A stretch of DNA of 64,000 bases. Source: Anarhynchus alexandrinus. Taxonomy: Eukaryota > Chordata > Aves > Charadriiformes > Charadriidae. Below are positions 1-12,624 of the stretch, piece by piece (position 1 is the stretch's first letter; each line of letters begins with the position of its first letter). Position numbers and translations under genes: made by a program. Below the pieces are notes generated by a model. It saw only the letters and a program-made list of their open reading frames with translations, was not told the DNA's origin and searched no databases. The stretch covers positions 5,629,871 through 5,693,870 of the forward strand of contig VUYV01000016.1 of NCBI GenBank assembly GCA_008711295.1. Direction: 5' to 3'.

Positions 1-1591
1 TATGAATAAGGTTGTGCAAGGAACAATGACCTATGCAATAAAGTAGTACCGGTTGGACTTTTTGGATAGCCCCTCTGCCAACACAAGAGGGCACAGCAAT
101 GCTGCCCTATCCATGCAGGGTCACATCCTGGCTCCTGTCGGAAGCACGGTTATGGGGGGAGTAGGGAAAGAAATGGAGAAGCCAAGAAAAATTCCTGGGA
201 GGAGCCCACAAAGCTAATCAGGCAGAAAGCCTAGCGTGTGATCCAGCTCCCCTGACGCTGGTGAGGCAGCTCCTACTCTGGCAAGCTCTGTATTGTTGCA
301 ATCTTTGGTCCATTTTCTACCCCCTGTGGCTGGAGGTGTAAGTGCTGGAAGCACAGCTTTTAAATAGCTGAAAGCTAGAAAGCAAATAGAGTGTGCTCCA
401 AAGGGATAATTTTTAATTTCTTTGAGTACTGCATGTTTGGGGCTGGACTCCCAATGAATTCAAATAGCTGAGATGACTAACAAGCCCAGTGTTGTTAAAA
501 TCTCCCAAATGAATGATTCCTGCCTTGAAAGGCCCTTGGCTCCAGCACAAAGCTATTTCTACCTTAGCTTGATCGATTCTGCAAACCTGCTGGGTTTTTT
601 GTGCAGAAGATCTTGGATCAGCTGAAGGGTACATTCTGCAGAGAGACTCCAGTGCTGAGACAGACAGCAAAGCACATAGCAAGGCACCAGGGCCATGTGC
701 CAGGTGACTCACAGGATCAAGAGGACACCGAGAAACCAAATAAAAGAGCTTAACTACTCTGTCTGGGCCTTCCCTGCAGACCTTTCCTACTCAACGAAGG
801 CTCACTGCCTTTGAAGTGTCCTGCTCACTCAGAACAAGAGCAGCTCAGCTCCCTGATGCAGTATAACAGCCACAGTCCTGCTGGCCCCAGGGGCTCTGCA
901 CCACACTGGGACATGGCTGGAGAGGCAGGAGGAGCATCCTGGCATAAGAGGGGAGAAAGACAAGCTGCAACAAGGACATTTTCATGTCCAGACTCTTCTT
1001 GCAGGAAACCAGAGATATGACTTCGGGCACTGCTCAGCTGAATGTCTCACTTGCTTTGGTGATTGGCAGAAGCTTTTCCTCTTCTCCTTGAACAAATGAG
1101 AGTCAGATATAAACCTCATCACATCTTAATCTTGTTTGCATGGGTGATGTGTGATGGGAAACCCCACAGGAATAAAGCCACAAATGACTCAGATATCTAC
1201 TTTAGATCCTCTGATGGGTAAGTGCTCACAAAGTTTGGTGTAAGGAGAAGACAAAAACCAACACTGAAGCATGTCAGGTACTGAGTGACAGTCCCATGAT
1301 GGCTTGTAGGTGGTGCTGGGAAGTGAAGGTAGCATTAGCACTCCAGGGTTAAGCCCCAAGCAGATGACGCTCCTTCCCCCTCAACTACTGTGCCATTGCA
1401 AAGACCAAAACAATTTGCCACTCACTAGCTGTCCTTTTACCATCAGACCTCAGAGCTTCAACTCACATTTGCTTGTTCAGGTCTCGCTTCCATCCTCTAT
1501 TCTTCATCTCTTCCTGCCTTTTCTTAAATGCCCCTCTGCACACCAAATCTCACCCGCAACCTGTTATGCTGAGCAGACAAGTTGCAGAGAG
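1..1591. other. Upstream flank, no gene recognised
   Basis: This is ordinary AT-moderate avian intergenic DNA. Every reading frame longer than 60 codons here is short, overlaps others on the opposite strand and resembles no family I know. I see no splice-bordered coding exon, RNA gene or clear repeat before the CR1 that begins near 1592. In other vertebrates the gene upstream of SNAP25 is ANKEF1 (recalled, not seen here). None of its exons could be identified. Confidence 0.5.
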
Positions 1592-2156
1592 TCATAGAAT
1601 CATAGAATCATAGAATGGTTTAGGTTGGAAAGGACCTTGAAGATCATCGAGTTCCAACCCCCCACCCATAGGCAGGGACACCTCCCACTAGACCAGGTTG
1701 CCCAAGGCCACGTCCAGCCTGGCCTTGAACACCTCCAGGGATGGGGNNNNNNNNNNNNNNNNNNNNNNNNNNNNNNNNNNNNNNNNNNNNNNNNNNNNNN
1801 NNNNNNNNNNNNNNNNNNNNNNNNNNNNNNNNNNNNNNNNNNNNNNNNNNNNNNNNNNNNNNNNNNNNNNNNNNNNNNNNNNNNNNNNNNNNNNNNNNNN
1901 NNNNNNNNNNNNNNNNNNNNNNNNNNNNNNNNNNNNNNNNNNNNNNNNNNNNNNNNNNNNNNNNNNNNNNNNNNNNNNNNNNNNNNNNNNNNNNNNNNNN
2001 NNNNNNNNNNNNNNNNNNATGTTGGGGACTCCAGAGCTGGACGCAGTACTCCAGGTGGGGTCTCACGAGAGTGGAGTAGAGGGGCAGAATCACCTCCCTC
2101 GCCCTGCTGGCCACACTTCTTTTGATGCAGCCCAGGATGCGGTTGGCCTTCTGGCC
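1592..2156 (-). mobile_element. CR1 LINE fragment, 3' end, interrupted by an assembly gap
   Basis: On the plus strand the element opens with three copies of the 8-bp unit TCATAGAA, then the reverse complement of the usual CR1 3' end (GGTTTAGGTTGGAAAGGACC). It is therefore inserted in minus orientation. After a run of 272 N, positions 2019-2114 read on the minus strand give the CR1 ORF2 C-terminal signature [15 protein letters not shown]. The 5' edge near 2156 is a truncation, as in most CR1 copies. It is a dead copy with no complete reverse transcriptase. The N run probably marks reads that could not be placed because CR1 is repeated genome-wide. Confidence 0.93.
1747..2018. other. Assembly gap (272 N) inside the CR1
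   Basis: There are 272 unknown bases between two CR1-derived flanks. Long open frames that cross this gap on either strand are artefacts of unknown codons. Confidence 0.99.
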
Positions 2157-5100
2157 TATATAGAGTCAGTCTATATATTAAACCCTTCATTTTTGGCCTT
2201 CCTTTAGGAAGAAGAAAAATAACTGGTCAACAGACATACCACAAAGGCTTAATCTCCATCCTGCAGATATAGGAAAAGACAAATAGCAAACCATAAATCT
2301 AGATCATGACCAGGTCAGGTGTGGGAAAGAAGTTCCTTTGCAGCTCACTGTGCCTTGAAGGTGCTCCAAGGCCCACACCACCCCTCTCACTTCCCAGATG
2401 ACCAGCATGGACCCAGATGGTCCATTTGCTAAGCAAGTTACCACAGAGGGGATATTGGCTCCATTTTCCTTGCATCTTTTCTTCCACCAAGACTCACACT
2501 GCCTGCAGAGAGGCTCATGAGGAGTTCCCATCTCCTCTAGCTAGCTGCAGAGTCAAAGTAACAGCCTAGCTCCCAGCAGAGCAGTCCCCAGCCTGCAGCA
2601 TCCCTTGAGCCCATAACAGCAAGGACAGTGCCAGAGGCAATGGCCTATTTTGATCTCCCCATTATCTGGATCATCCTGGTCATGAGGAACATATTACTTA
2701 TGAGTCATGGTTTAGGAACCATTGCTTCAGTTGTAGTAGCAACAATAAAGTAACAAGGCAAATACATAATTAAAATACATTATTATTTCTCTAGTCACCT
2801 TTTAAATTTGTTCCTTTGGTTTGGAAAGGTGCTGGGAGATGAATGAGGAAGCCCAAGTCTCTGGATATCTCTCACAAACATTTTTGACACAGGTCATAGA
2901 CAGAAATGCCACAGGCCTGCTCCAAGGCCAACAGCAAGTGGGACAGCACTGCTGTAGGCACTGATGGGAGCTGGGAAAGGAGCTGAGCCTGATAGCAAGG
3001 GCTGTAATGGGCTTAATAGGAGTCTCATGGTAGGCATCATGTTCACCTGGGGGTGTTCATTTGTGATCTGTGCAGGCTCTAAGAGACTCCTCTTAATAAA
3101 GGGTCTCTTTTTGGCAAGTGAGAGCACTGCAGTCTGACTTGTGGGTGGTTGCTCAGACAGTCTTCAAGTAATGAGGATTTTTCCTGCCCAGGAAACAATC
3201 TCTTAGGAACTATTTTTAAGTGATTCAACAGCAATCCGTATCATCCCTCAGTCCAAAGCTGTCCACAGGCCTGCACTGAAGTCCACAGGAAAACTCCTTT
3301 GGATTTTGGATCAGGCCTCCATTTTCTCCAGTCCTTTCTTCTTGTTTTTTTACACTGCAAGAGCATGCCTCGATCAGGCAACATGAAAGTTTTCTCCTCA
3401 GCATGCTAACACACCCAAGCCTGACCTTTAACACCCCCTGCCAAGCCAGGACTGGGCTTCACAGTAGTGAAGTTTGTCAAGTGCTATCATGCTCAAGTGT
3501 TTGGTAATTGCGTGAAAAATGTAGATGATGCAGTAAGCTGACATCCTCAGATCCAGCTTCATATTATTCACATAGCTCATGTGAGAGCAAGGCTTACTAA
3601 TTACTCAGGAGGAATCAACATTGTGCATATTTTAGAAAGAGGCAGGTCAAAGAACACTCCTTAAAACACCTTAAAAACACCAGGGACAAGAATTAGGTTG
3701 AGAGAAATGGAGTTTTCCTCAGCTGAGCTCTGATTCCTCAAAATATTTTGAATGTTTATTAGTTTTTCAGAAGAGAAGAGGAAAAAATATTCCACTTTCA
3801 GAAGTTGGGGAGTTCTTGACAGATTAGTGTCCCTCACTTGCAATTTTCAGCAAATTTCTTCATTCTAAAAAAAAAAAAAAATCAATTATTTGCAGAAGAC
3901 TAGGAGGGAGGAAGGGAAATTGAAATAACTCTCAGGAAATTTCCAGGACAGTTTTCACTCACATTTAAGACATTGATCCATAAATCCACAAAGATCGTCT
4001 TTCTGTTAGCCTGATGATGCGCAAGAGTCCTTTTCCTCAAGCCAGGCTGAGGAATACTGCCAGGAGTAATTTTAAACCTGCTGCTATTTATGTGGGAGCT
4101 GAACACAAGAGTTAACACCTTAGGCTGAATATCTGGCTAGACTATCTTGAACTCAGTCCTTCTATTGTACACAGTAAGCCTGTCCTTGTTTGAGTCACCT
4201 GAATTATTCCAGATGCACAGCCATGGGATGGAAAGTTGACATCACAGCCCAGAGGAGCTCTTGCCTTTTCCCCTTGAGTAGGTTCCCTGTCTGATGTAGT
4301 CCCCTTTTGGGCAGAGATTAAACAGACACGTCATGCTTTCCCAAGAGCCCTTAGTGACAGAAACAAGCCTCCAAAAGGATCAGCAAGCTTATGACTTCCC
4401 TTCACCTAACAAACAGAAACCTCCTCTCTAGGTAGTTGCCCTGTTGGCTTTCCAGGCTCTCCTTGGAGAGATAAATTACAGAGGCAGCACCAAGTCCCAC
4501 TGGGCTGAGCATTGGGCAGATATATAGTAAACAATAGGCAAGGATGAAAATATTTACAACCTTAACAGAGGAGGGAAAAGCAATAGGAACAGAAGCTGAG
4601 ACAGATTCAGACTCAACTTAAATAGCGGGAGAGAAGCATGCAGCTGGATCAATGCAACATGTTCTGTAAAACACCATCAAGGTGTGTCAGCCAGTGCTCA
4701 CAGGGAGGCTGACATTTTAGCACCTCAGCCCAAAGCACTAGTTTTCAGGGTGGAAGTGAATTTCCGGAATAGTACAGCTGTTCAAGAGCAAGGCTAGGAG
4801 GAAAACCCAGATCCCTGCCCTTGTCCTAGAGCTTGGTCTCTTACTTGCACACCAAGTAGCAAGAGAAATTGCCAAGGAGAAAGAACCATTTCTTGCGTAG
4901 GACAGTGAAAATCGGAGCAAGAGGAGTTACCTGAAAGTCACAACTGAGTACGTACAATAAACTTGTTCTGATGTGCAGTGAACATTTGTGGGGTCCATAA
5001 GGAACAGTAACCAACCTGCCTGGCATATATAACAGAGCTAATTAATCTAATTTGGAGTAACAGTTAATGGTGAGCAGCACAGTCCTTGAATCTGTAAACA

Positions 5101-8100
5101 ATGGATCTCAAAAAACAGATTATCTGTCAAAGCTATCCACTCTCAGCTTTTGAATCTCCTAACCCTGGAAGTCCTCTAACACTACACCTGGAGCCAGACT
5201 CCAACTCTCTCCTCAGAGAGGGACTCAGCTCAACATCAAGTTTTTCACTGAAAGCAGCATGTAATGACCGAGACAACCCTGACAGTGAGGCCTCAGGGAC
5301 AAAAGAGTCCCTGGGACTGTGCCTACATTAAAAAAAAAAAAAGTGCTTGGCTGGACCGCACATCTCTCTTGCCATTTAGTCTACCTGAAGATGACCTAAA
5401 GTCCTGTTGCAGGGCAAACAACAGCTCCCAGATAAAGATTGTAAAGAAGTCATTCCTTTTTCTGAATCATTTCTACGGGTACCTGAAATTATTGCAAACT
5501 ATTGCATCAGCACTGTATCACTCCCTCTTTAACATATCTAAGTACAACCCATCCCCTTTATAGTATTTTCTCATTCCATTGAACCAAAAAGCATAAAAAA
5601 ATAGGAGATAAAAACCATCCAACAACCATACTTTCAGCTTCCCAAGTCACTCGGCCTCAACTTAAATTTCAGCTACACAATCAGACAGCAGCACTAGCTG
5701 TTACATGAGGGGTTTGGAAGCAAAGGGAAAGGAGGAGGTGAAGCAAACCCAGGAGACAGCAAAGTGGAAAACATCTTTAAAGCTCCCCTGAATCAGTGAC
5801 ACTCACCTGTTTGTTCTGTTTTATGCCTCTGGGTTTCTCTGAAATAGAGAAGAGCAATTATGAAGTGACCCACTTTCTTCCTGTTTAGCGTAAGGAGGAA
5901 ACAGGGAGAAGGGGAAGAAGGGGAGGAGAGGGAGAGTAGCAGAAGGATAATATCAAAGGGGAGAGAGAAGGAAAAAAAAAACAACTTACAGAAGGTAGGA
6001 GGGTAAATTGTGATGACCCAGTTTAAAGGAAGAGCAGGAACTAGACCTACTAGCAGTCAACACCTTCCCACACACTATAAGGAAAGGAAGCAGCAAGGGA
6101 GAAGGAACAAACTCAGTGCTCACAGCACTTCTTTGTGCTACAAACTCATTCCTCCAGGACAAAGTTTGTGCAGGGAAAGCTCCACAGCAAAAGAGGGAGC
6201 TCTGCCCATCAGCCCTTTTACCTGTGTAAGGCGGGGGTGGGGGGAGCAGAGCAGCAGAAGGCATCCTGGTTGGGATGGCTCAAATTAGGGCCAGGTGCTA
6301 AAAATTACAGTGAAAAGAACTCAGCCAGTTCGCACCAGCTGAGGCTCCGTCACCTGTGAAATGGCAGATCTTTCTCCTTGTAAAAGACCCAACAAGTGGC
6401 ATCACCTGTGCTAATGTCAGAGGAAATCACTTGACCTGATGGCATGATCTGACATGGCAGCTCTAGCCTTCACGCTGGTCTGGGACAGCATCTTCAGGAG
6501 ATCTTATCTGCTGTGGCTTTCACCATTTGCTGTGACAACTGATGACCCTGAACTGATAACTCTGCAGGGGATCCCAAGAGCTGTCTATTTGCTAGACAGA
6601 AACCACTTCTGGGAGGAGAAGGGGTGATCTGGTTTGCTTTACATTTTTGTCATTCGTTTCAGGATTCATGAGGTTTCTATTTCCTCCCTTAAATCATATT
6701 TACCCACTTGTTATAATCAGGCACAACTCAAATGAAGGTAGTACTCCTGCACCACTTCACACCATTCAAAAATGGTGAAATAATCAATGTAATAAATGCA
6801 TGTATTATGTGGGTGGCAATTATAACCATAAAGGATGGACTATCCATACCCTCATCTCCAGGTGGATTATTTAAAATCACAAGGCAGCTTGGTGAACTCA
6901 TGACAGCTCCATCAATTTCAAAGCCTGCAAACAGAGAGAATTGCACTTCTCAGTTCCAAAAGTCTGCTCACAGTTTTAAATAGCCTGTGTTTCCTGTAAA
7001 CAAGCAATATCCCCTAAAAGCATAACCTCATTCTAAGCCTGGAGTAAACCAGCACGTTAATTTACACTCACCTGAAGCTTAGCGGTCAGAGTGTATGGCC
7101 AAAATTATACAGGGAACTGCAAATATATTACATTGTGCACTAATATATTGGTGTGCACTGCTGTGTTTTCATGCTCACAGAAAAGTTACGTGAAAGAAAG
7201 GGAAGTGGAGACTACAGCAGCAAACAACAGTCAATTTTACTCATCACACTAAAATTTAACAGTGATGGGACATTAAAGAAGCCTTAAAAGGACAAATTTG
7301 AAGATGCATTTTTCAAACTATTATCCCACATCTTTGTTTTCGCTTGTTTCTATAGGCAGAAAATGCCTGTGACACTCCTTCCTGGAGCACCAAGTGTGCA
7401 GGAGACACTGACTCGCTGTGGCTGGCAGGAGCTTGGTGGTCCTGGCTCCAGCCGCCTGCTCCATTGCAGTGGAGCTAGCTGAGTTTTGAGAGTCTGGCTC
7501 TGCAGCCCGGGGCCTGAGGCACTCTGAGCTGGGCTTTGAGGGCCTGGCATCTCCCTCCTTTTCCCAGGGTTGAATGTAACTCCTATTTGGCAACAGCTTT
7601 ACCCAAACAGGCCTTACCCAGCCAGTGCCAGCAATGCCCAGAAATGCAGCCTGAAGGAGCATTGGGTATTCTGAGATCAAACAGAAATGCCTGGTGCCTT
7701 TAGGTGCCTTTGGGTTTGCACAGCAGCCAGAAGGGGTTTTACCCACAGTTTGATGTTCAGACTTCTCAGTTCAGCCTGCATCCTCTTTCATGGGACTTCT
7801 GTCCTTTCTTCAATTAAGCTTTTAGACAAGTTGATTGAAATGGTTCCCAATTTAAGGTCATATGCACAGGAGGAGAATTCAAATATGGTGATGGTTTATT
7901 TTATTAAAGCAGAAATTGTTTTCAATGAAAAATGGAGTTTAACCCTTACCTGCTATCTCTGTCACAGGCACACAGACGTATCTGTGTGCATACCCCCTTT
8001 CCTCCATAAAATAGAAACCAAATGGTTCCTATTCCTCCTTCCTCTGTGTTCAATACCTTCATGACTCTCTCTGTGCCTAGTGGGACTTGTGCAGGGCCGC

Positions 8101-10740
8101 CTTCTCATGGCAGCTGAGCTTGGCCAAAAACTAAAAAAGCAAGGCTTCTGGAGACAGACCAGTCACACCTCCATGCCAGATTATAATCCCTAGAGATTTG
8201 ATTATGTTGTAACTACTTCTCCTTTACACATCAGATAATAGATGTTAAAGTCTGGCATTGCTGGAAATGACGCAGTCAAACCAGACTGTGTAGCTGTGGG
8301 AAGGCACCCAGCCAAGGCTGGGGGAGGCAGGGTCAGCAGTGGAGACCCAGATTCACTGCATATTTAAGTCCTGGTTGCTCTTTGAGCAGCTAACCGGGAG
8401 TCAGGTACCAAAACACCTTTGGGGTTCTGGCTCTACACATCTAACAGAATAATCAGATAATTGGTGGGGACTCATCTCTGAGGGTTTATGTTAAAATTGT
8501 ATATTAAATATCTCTATTTTTTAACTTAAGCCTCAGAGGAATCTTGGCTTGGCTTGAATTGGAGAACCCTATCATAGGTCCTTAAAAAAAGCCCATGTCT
8601 TAACTCTATATGTAGAGGTCCTGAAAATGCAGGGAAAAAAAGAAATTTGGGCCTAGCTATTCCCTCAAATTTAATCTGAAGCAGCCTGGGGCCCAGAGAT
8701 GCAAGTGCTGCTGATGGTCAAAATTCAGTAGTTACATAAACAGCAGTGAATGACACAAAATAATTAGGAGTTTGGCATAAAGGACTCAATGCTCAAATTG
8801 CTCTGATCGCACAGCCCTTAACACACTGGGGCATGCCTTGCCATCTAAGCCTGGGAAAATGTAGAAATCAGGGAGGCTGTGAAATGCTCAGTGCCAAAGC
8901 AGGTACATTTTCCCCATTATTTTTGTTTTGCTGTTTCTGCCCTAGTTCAATTTATTTCCCATCTGCATACTCGAGGCACAGAAAAGCAGCGCTTGGATAA
9001 ACAAGGTATTTCCCTCTCCACTGGAAAAAAAAAAAAGAGGAAATGTCTGGGGAAGGTGGAGGAAATTGGGGTGGTCTTTGTGTTACAGCCGACTCCAGGA
9101 CAGCCCAGGAATTAACATGCAGGACCTGGCAGCACTGCTCAGCATTTTGGTGTTTTGTTCGCTTATCTGCCTCACAACCCAGCTTTGCAGCATGCAGAAG
9201 CGTGTTTTGGAGGCTGAAGGTGATTCTGTGAGCAGTCAGAAAGCTTCTTCTGCCTATGATCAGACCTCAAATCGTGGACAAAACAGGGGCTGTCATTTCC
9301 TCCCTGCTAACCTGCTGCAGGCTCTGCCTGCTCTGCCCTTCGCCAGCTCCTGGCTGGTAATGTGGGAACCCACATCATGCCACTCACATACAGGAAAGCA
9401 TGTTCCCTGTCTCATTATTCATGGGCTGTGCCCACAGGTACTGGTTGTTCAGCTTGCTGAATATTTGCCTGAATAATTAGGAGGGAGCTGAATCATTCTT
9501 AGACCAAATTCAGTTTTTTTCTCTCCTCCTGCTTCATTTTTAGGCTTCACTTCTCACAGCTCTCCTATACACAGTGTGAAATGAGCATTTAAACACTATC
9601 AGTTAGAGTCAATAAACTCCCCATGTGTGGTTTCTTTTTTTTTTTAAAAAAAAAGGCATCCTCAAACAATGCTAGAGAATCAGCTAAAATTGCTTAGTAG
9701 CACTTATTGTGACTAAAATCCTAGTGCTACGGTGCAAAAGGCTGCCCCCCTCTGCATCTCCCAGGATAGAGGCATTCGCCTCCCTAAACAACACAAAATA
9801 TATTCCTTCCCTTATTCATTTTAAGAATAACTGTAGGAAAGATAGTTGTTCCTACTAAGCTTAATGGATAATGTTCGTGATTTATTTAATGATTCTGCCC
9901 TATGTTGTTTTATTAAAATATTTGACTTGTGTTGCAGCAGAGCTTGAAAATAAATCTTAAATTGAACCCAGTTTTCTCACTGGAAACCTACCTCTCATCC
10001 TCCTCCCACCCCCTCCCTCCTCTGTTTTCCTTTTACCATCCCTTATCCTTCTTTCTCCAAGTTATGCTGCATTTTACTTTGCCTTCACTGCATTTTCCTC
10101 CCTGGCTTTTGATACAAGGAGCCAAAATTCATCCCTGCTGGTATCCAATGGACTGAAATTCTTCTAAAAGGCGTTATTGGGCTGAATCCAAACCCATCCA
10201 GGATTTTGCAGTGCTGGTGGCTTAGTCAAAACAAGTTTATAATTTCTCTTTTGCTTCCCTTATCTACCGTTAATGTGAATTATTAATAAGTACTAGTATT
10301 GCTCTCTTGAAAATCATACTTCATTTCAAAACCACCTATCAGACAAGCTGTCTGGCTGAAAATTTCTTTTTAACTTTCTGTGTGTACTAGGAACTTGCAA
10401 AGCACAACGCATGCACACGGACAGCCTGGATTTCAGACCAAGACTCACTCTGGGATTCCTCTTGCCATCTGCAGTGCATACCTAACTGAAGTGCTGGGTA
10501 CTATTAACCCATGCATGCGCTAGTCAGAAAAGGTTTGCTTTCCCAAACTGCCATTTATGATGCTAAATCTGTTTCCTAATCAGGCTGCTGTTCCAGATCC
10601 CTTACATGGGGGGGCTAGGGGATGGGGGGTGTCTGCACAGTGTTAATCTTATACTGTTAGTCTGTATTTACAGCCCTTAAATCTGACAGGTTCTCTCCTT
10701 CCCTGCGGTTTTCATGTGCACGGCTCATTAGATACTCTAA
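2157..10740. other. Upstream flank, no gene recognised
   Basis: This is 8.6 kb of unique-looking, AT-leaning DNA. Open frames reach at most about 140 codons (7321-7746, minus). They lack splice borders, a codon-bias pattern or a recognisable domain, and look like chance frames. Short A/T runs occur (for example 3867-3881 and 9632-9655). I could not identify a gene, an RNA or a recent mobile element here. Confidence 0.5.
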
Positions 10741-10757
10741 TGCAGCAGGGGGCCCCT
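10741..10757 (+). promoter_or_regulatory. Possible CTCF motif upstream of the promoter
   Basis: GCAGCAGGGGGC matches the CTCF core CCASYAGRKGGC at 11 of 12 positions. It lies about 1.2 kb upstream of the CpG island. This is a motif match only, and occupancy cannot be judged from sequence. Confidence 0.35.
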
Positions 10758-10924
10758 CTTGCCTGAGAATTCCTTTGTCATATATTTAGAAAACTTTTGA
10801 CTACTTCCTTCCAAATGAGACTGAAGGACATATTTTCGTAGGAGAGGGTGAGAATCGCAAAGCACGATCTACAGTCACGTTTTTCTGTGGGGAACTACAG
10901 AGCAGGGGAGGAGGAATCACCCGC

Positions 10925-10982
10925 AGTTCTCTCTCTTTCTCCCCCGCGCTTTCCCTCCCCTCCCCTTCCCTCCCCCGCCTCC
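10925..10982. repeat. C/T-rich polypyrimidine tract
   Basis: About 58 bases are almost entirely C and T, with only isolated G, including CCCTCCCCTCCCCTTCCCTC. It sits about 1 kb before the CpG island. Such tracts can bind Sp/KLF-type factors or adopt triplex or quadruplex forms on the G-rich strand. That role is inferred, and only the composition is seen. Confidence 0.6.
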
Positions 10983-11066
10983 ATACAACCATAACACGAG
11001 ATGAACACGCTCCAAAATACAGCTGCATAGCCTTCCCTCTCTTCCGGTTTTCCTTGCTGTGGCAAA

Positions 11067-11079
11067 GGGGGGGGGGGGG
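11067..11079 (+). repeat. Poly-G run (13 G)
   Basis: A homopolymer of 13 G lies upstream of the promoter. Its exact length may be unreliable in the assembly. Confidence 0.9.
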
Positions 11080-11833
11080 CACAGAATTTGACGGGGATAA
11101 AATTATCGCTATTGTGGGACTGATGTTTTGACTCTGTGTCATCCGCAGACTATTTAGAAAAGCCTGTACGCGTGGTGTCAGAGTTAAACATAGCCAGTGC
11201 TCAGTTATTGCTCACAAGAGAGGCTCAGACGGGGAAGAGGGAGGCATCGCAGCTTGTCTGTAGGTCTGGATGGTTCCATAAATGAATGCACGAAGGCTTG
11301 TGGAATGAAGAGGAAGGGATGACTGAGGTTACGAAAGAGACCGTCGCACTTCGGATGCAATCCCCGTCCTTCATTAAAATCCGCATTAAGAGATACCTTT
11401 TACAAAATTGCAACATTTTGTATGGAATGAAAGGCTTTCCTCCCCATTAGAAATCACACTAGAGACAGCTCCATTTGCTCCAAATTAGGTACGCTCTGAA
11501 TGAATATTTTAATTAATCCATTATAAATAAGCCAGGCTCTTTCCTGGAACAGAGTTACTGTTTTCCTCCTCGGCAGCAGTGGGATGTGCTCACTCTGCTG
11601 TGTGTATGTATGTACATGCCCGGGCTTTTGTTTGTTTTTAATTTCTCTCTCTCTTTTTTTGAACCTGGCCCTGAAATGATCAGTTACAACACATGTCCTT
11701 AACCATGGATTTCCTTGTGTTTGGCTGCTCTTACTTAGTGGGGGAGGAGAGGGGGAATAATCAGATTAACACACCCAGACCCCTGGCAGGATGTTCTGAG
11801 AAATAAAAAGAGGGAGAGAAGGAAGAATTCACA

Positions 11834-11843
11834 CATAAAAATA
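11834..11843 (+). promoter_or_regulatory. Possible TATA-like element
   Basis: CATAAAAATA lies about 30-50 bp upstream of the CArG box and the start of the CpG island. It resembles a TATA box but is not canonical, and no start site is mapped here. Confidence 0.25.
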
Positions 11844-11856
11844 GAAGCCCACGTAG

Positions 11857-11871
11857 ATTGGCCATATATGG
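11857..11871 (+). promoter_or_regulatory. Perfect CArG box (SRF site) with an adjacent inverted CCAAT
   Basis: Positions 11862-11871 read CCATATATGG, an exact CC(A/T)6GG serum-response-factor site that is palindromic. The bases before it, ATTGG at 11857-11861, are an inverted CCAAT box (NF-Y type). Both sit at the left border of the CpG island, which is a plausible proximal-promoter position. SRF mediates activity-dependent transcription in neurons (established). Its action on this gene is inference. Confidence 0.5.
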
Positions 11872-11879
11872 AGTACCGG

Positions 11880-12165
11880 GGACTTCAGAGGGATACCCTC
11901 TTCGGACCACCCCTTTGGCGGAGGAAATCGCTGCTGCAGGAGGCCCCCTTCCCCCTTCCCCCCTCCCCAGGCGGCTCACCCGCAGCCGCGCTCAGCCCCC
12001 GGCCCCGGTCCCGCACCGCTCCGCTCCGCTCCGCGCCGAGGGAGGCCACCGAGGGGCGGCTGCGGAGAGGCGGCAGNGTCAGCAGCAGCTGTCCTTGCCT
12101 CCCAGCTGCAGCACCGACCCACCGACCCCGCAGCCGCGGCCCGGCGTAGTGCTCCATAAGCCGAG
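11880..12165 (+). other. SNAP25: Presumed non-coding exon 1 of SNAP25 (limits uncertain)
   Basis: Exon 2 opens with a 3' splice site 63 bases before the start codon, so at least one upstream 5'-UTR exon must exist. The CpG island is the obvious place. One possible donor is CCGAG|GTAAAG with GT at 12166. A second candidate is CCAGG|GTAGGT with GT at 12448, which would put the exon end later. Neither is a perfect donor, and the start site cannot be seen. A single N at 12077 lies inside. The choice is inference; cDNA would settle it. Confidence 0.3.
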
Positions 12166-12580
12166 GTAAAGGTGGGAGACCACCGGGGGAACAGACTGCG
12201 CAGGGGGGAGGGGGCGGCGTTAATGGAAAGGAAATGAAAAAAGGATATACTTAAAGAGGGACCTGTTCGGCTTTTTGTCTCCAGCCTCCGGGCGGCTAAG
12301 GCGATGGAGGAAGGCAGGGAGAAGGGTGTAATTTCGCCGGCAGCCTCATCGCCGGCTGGAGCCAGGGGAGGCAGCCGGGCTCAGCCTCTCCGTCCTGCTA
12401 GCCTCTCTTGCGGGTGGCAGGAGGCCGGAGGAGAAGGGAAGCCCAGGGTAGGTCGGAGGAGAAGGGGAATCAGCACCATTCCCCCCGGAGCGGGAAGAAG
12501 GGTCTGCGGGGCCGGACGGGGCTGCTGCCACCCGGGGCACTGCAGCGCCCTTCCCGCTCCGCACCGCGCTGCGGCGGCGC

Positions 12581-12601
12581 TTCAGCACCGCGGACAGCGG
12601 G
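12581..12601 (+). promoter_or_regulatory. RE1/NRSE site 1 (REST-binding element)
   Basis: The sequence agrees with the 21-bp RE1 consensus at 18 positions. The left half-site TTCAGCACC and the right half-site GGACAGCG are intact at canonical spacing. Differences are G for A at position 10 and GG for CC at the end. RE1 recruits the repressor REST with corepressors to silence neuronal genes in non-neuronal cells (established). SNAP25 is a known REST target in mammals. Confidence 0.88.
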
Positions 12602-12624
12602 AGGAGGAGGAAGAAAGGGGGTGT

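Larger units (their letters stand above)
10758..11830. other. Distal promoter flank of SNAP25
   Basis: About 1 kb of mixed composition holds the pyrimidine tract and the G run listed separately. I see no coding exon. CG dinucleotides become more frequent toward the right edge, where the island begins. Any regulatory role is inferred from position. Confidence 0.4.

Noticed and set aside
1600..2207. Four long open frames on both strands near 1.6-2.2 kb
   Set aside because: Most codons are unknown bases in the gap. The only real signal is the minus-strand CR1 remnant.
7321..7746. 141-codon minus-strand frame upstream of the promoter
   Set aside because: It has no domain and no splice or promoter context, and a second frame overlaps it. 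It looks like chance in a locally GC-richer patch.
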